Origin: Kitasatospora atroaurantiaca
Lineage (GTDB): Bacteria > Actinomycetota > Actinomycetes > Streptomycetales > Streptomycetaceae
Direction: 5' to 3'
Assembly (NCBI RefSeq): GCF_007828955.1
Contig: NZ_VIVR01000001.1
Location: forward strand, 7,626,001-7,690,000
DNA: 64,000 nucleotides
Position numbers and translations under genes: made by a program. Below are positions 63,679 through 64,000 of this stretch, in pieces; position 1 is the stretch's first letter, and every line of letters begins with the position of its first letter. Under the pieces are notes generated by a model that saw only the letters and a list, made by a program, of their open reading frames with translations, did no database searches and was not told the DNA's origin.

Positions 63679-64000
63679 ATGTCTCTGCGCACCAAGCGAG
63701 TCCTACGCGCCACGGCCGCCGCCGCGGTGCTGACCGTTGCCCTGGCCGCCTGCGGCAGCACGGACTCCAAGGACGCCAAGCCCGCGGCCGAGGCGGCGGC
63801 GTCCGCCGCGGCGGGCACGGGGCTGAAGGTCGCCGATGTGGGTCTGGGCCAGATGCTGACGGACTCGGCGGGCCGCACGCTCTACGCCTTCACCGAGGAC
63901 AAGGACGCCACCAGTACCTGCGGCGACAACTGCATCGCCACCTGGCCGGCCCTGACGACGCCGGCGAAGGCGAAGATGAGCGGCGGCCCGGGCGTCCAGG
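63679..64000 (+). CDS. COG4315-type predicted lipoprotein (C-terminus outside window)
   Basis: Starts at ATG 63679: MSLRTKRVLRATAAAAVLTV then ALAACGST, a standard lipobox (LAAC) with predicted lipidated Cys at ~25. The mature part begins with an Ala-rich linker and then LTDSAGRTLYAFTEDKDATS followed by TCGDNCIATWPALTTP, the repeat typical of secreted COG4315 proteins. The cysteines may form a disulfide. Function unknown; it is cut by the right edge at about 107 codons. The divergent gap with the CHRD gene (63487-63678) holds both promoters. Confidence 0.88.
   Translation, partial: MSLRTKRVLRATAAAAVLTVALAACGSTDSKDAKPAAEAAASAAAGTGLKVADVGLGQMLTDSAGRTLYAFTEDKDATSTCGDNCIATWPALTTPAKAKMSGGPGVQ

Overview
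The base composition (about 70% G+C over most of the window), frequent GTG starts, four-base ATGA/GTGA gene overlaps and gene content (Pls-type peptide synthetase, DxDD terpene cyclase, cytochrome P450s, b558-type succinate dehydrogenase, MocR regulator) point to a streptomycete or close relative such as Kitasatospora. The amount of mobile DNA suggests an accessory or sub-telomeric chromosome region, or a large linear plasmid; the window alone cannot decide.

Layout. 1-4342: envelope and secreted proteins plus decayed fragments: a repeat-containing secreted protein running off the left edge, a headless ORF, a small hypothetical gene, a truncated SDR and a lipoprotein-like protein. 4583-9025: a LysR regulator divergent from a complete sdhC-sdhA-sdhB operon, with a perfect LysR-type box between them. 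9193-13290: a class V aminotransferase and MFS exporter operon, divergent from a MocR regulator; the two divergent start codons share a single CATG. 13395-14780: an IS5-family element with an immunity-protein-like passenger gene. 14917-15936: an S66 LD-carboxypeptidase/MccF-like peptidase.

15958-29147 is a nest of mobile elements whose order of arrival can be read from split genes and target duplications. An IS630 transposase gene is split by an IS21 element (16453-28446, 5-bp duplication). The istB gene of that IS21 is split by a three-gene tyrosine-recombinase transposon (about 17196-26288) that carries two cargo genes. The first recombinase gene is split by an IS256 element (17615-22498, 8-bp duplication). 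The IS256 transposase is itself split twice, by an IS3 element (17956-19286) and by an ISAzo13-like element (19446-21619). A second, intact IS630-family element follows (29176-30591).

30716-40035: a decayed FAD oxidoreductase, then two translationally identical IS5-family copies in inverted orientation (32198-33093 and 39140-40035). They bracket a recombinase remnant, a RES-type toxin-antitoxin pair and a lower-GC tyrosinase locus. 40219-43471: a two-component ABC exporter, an atypical SDR protein and a GH16-like enzyme.

43704-48994: a Pls-family single-module peptide synthetase (adenylation, carrier, membrane condensation domains) followed by an M1 metallopeptidase, a pair expected to make and process a short or polymeric homo-amino-acid product. 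48999-58126: a biosynthetic locus of two divergent, tightly packed operons. One holds a Nudix hydrolase, a class II (DxDD) terpene cyclase and two P450s; the other holds a P450, an acyl carrier protein, a ketosynthase and a WS/DGAT-type acyltransferase. Together they suggest an oxidised, possibly acylated terpenoid. 58158-64000: housekeeping-like genes (FUSC exporter, GltD, AEC transporter, double-CHRD secreted protein, and a COG4315-type lipoprotein cut by the right edge).
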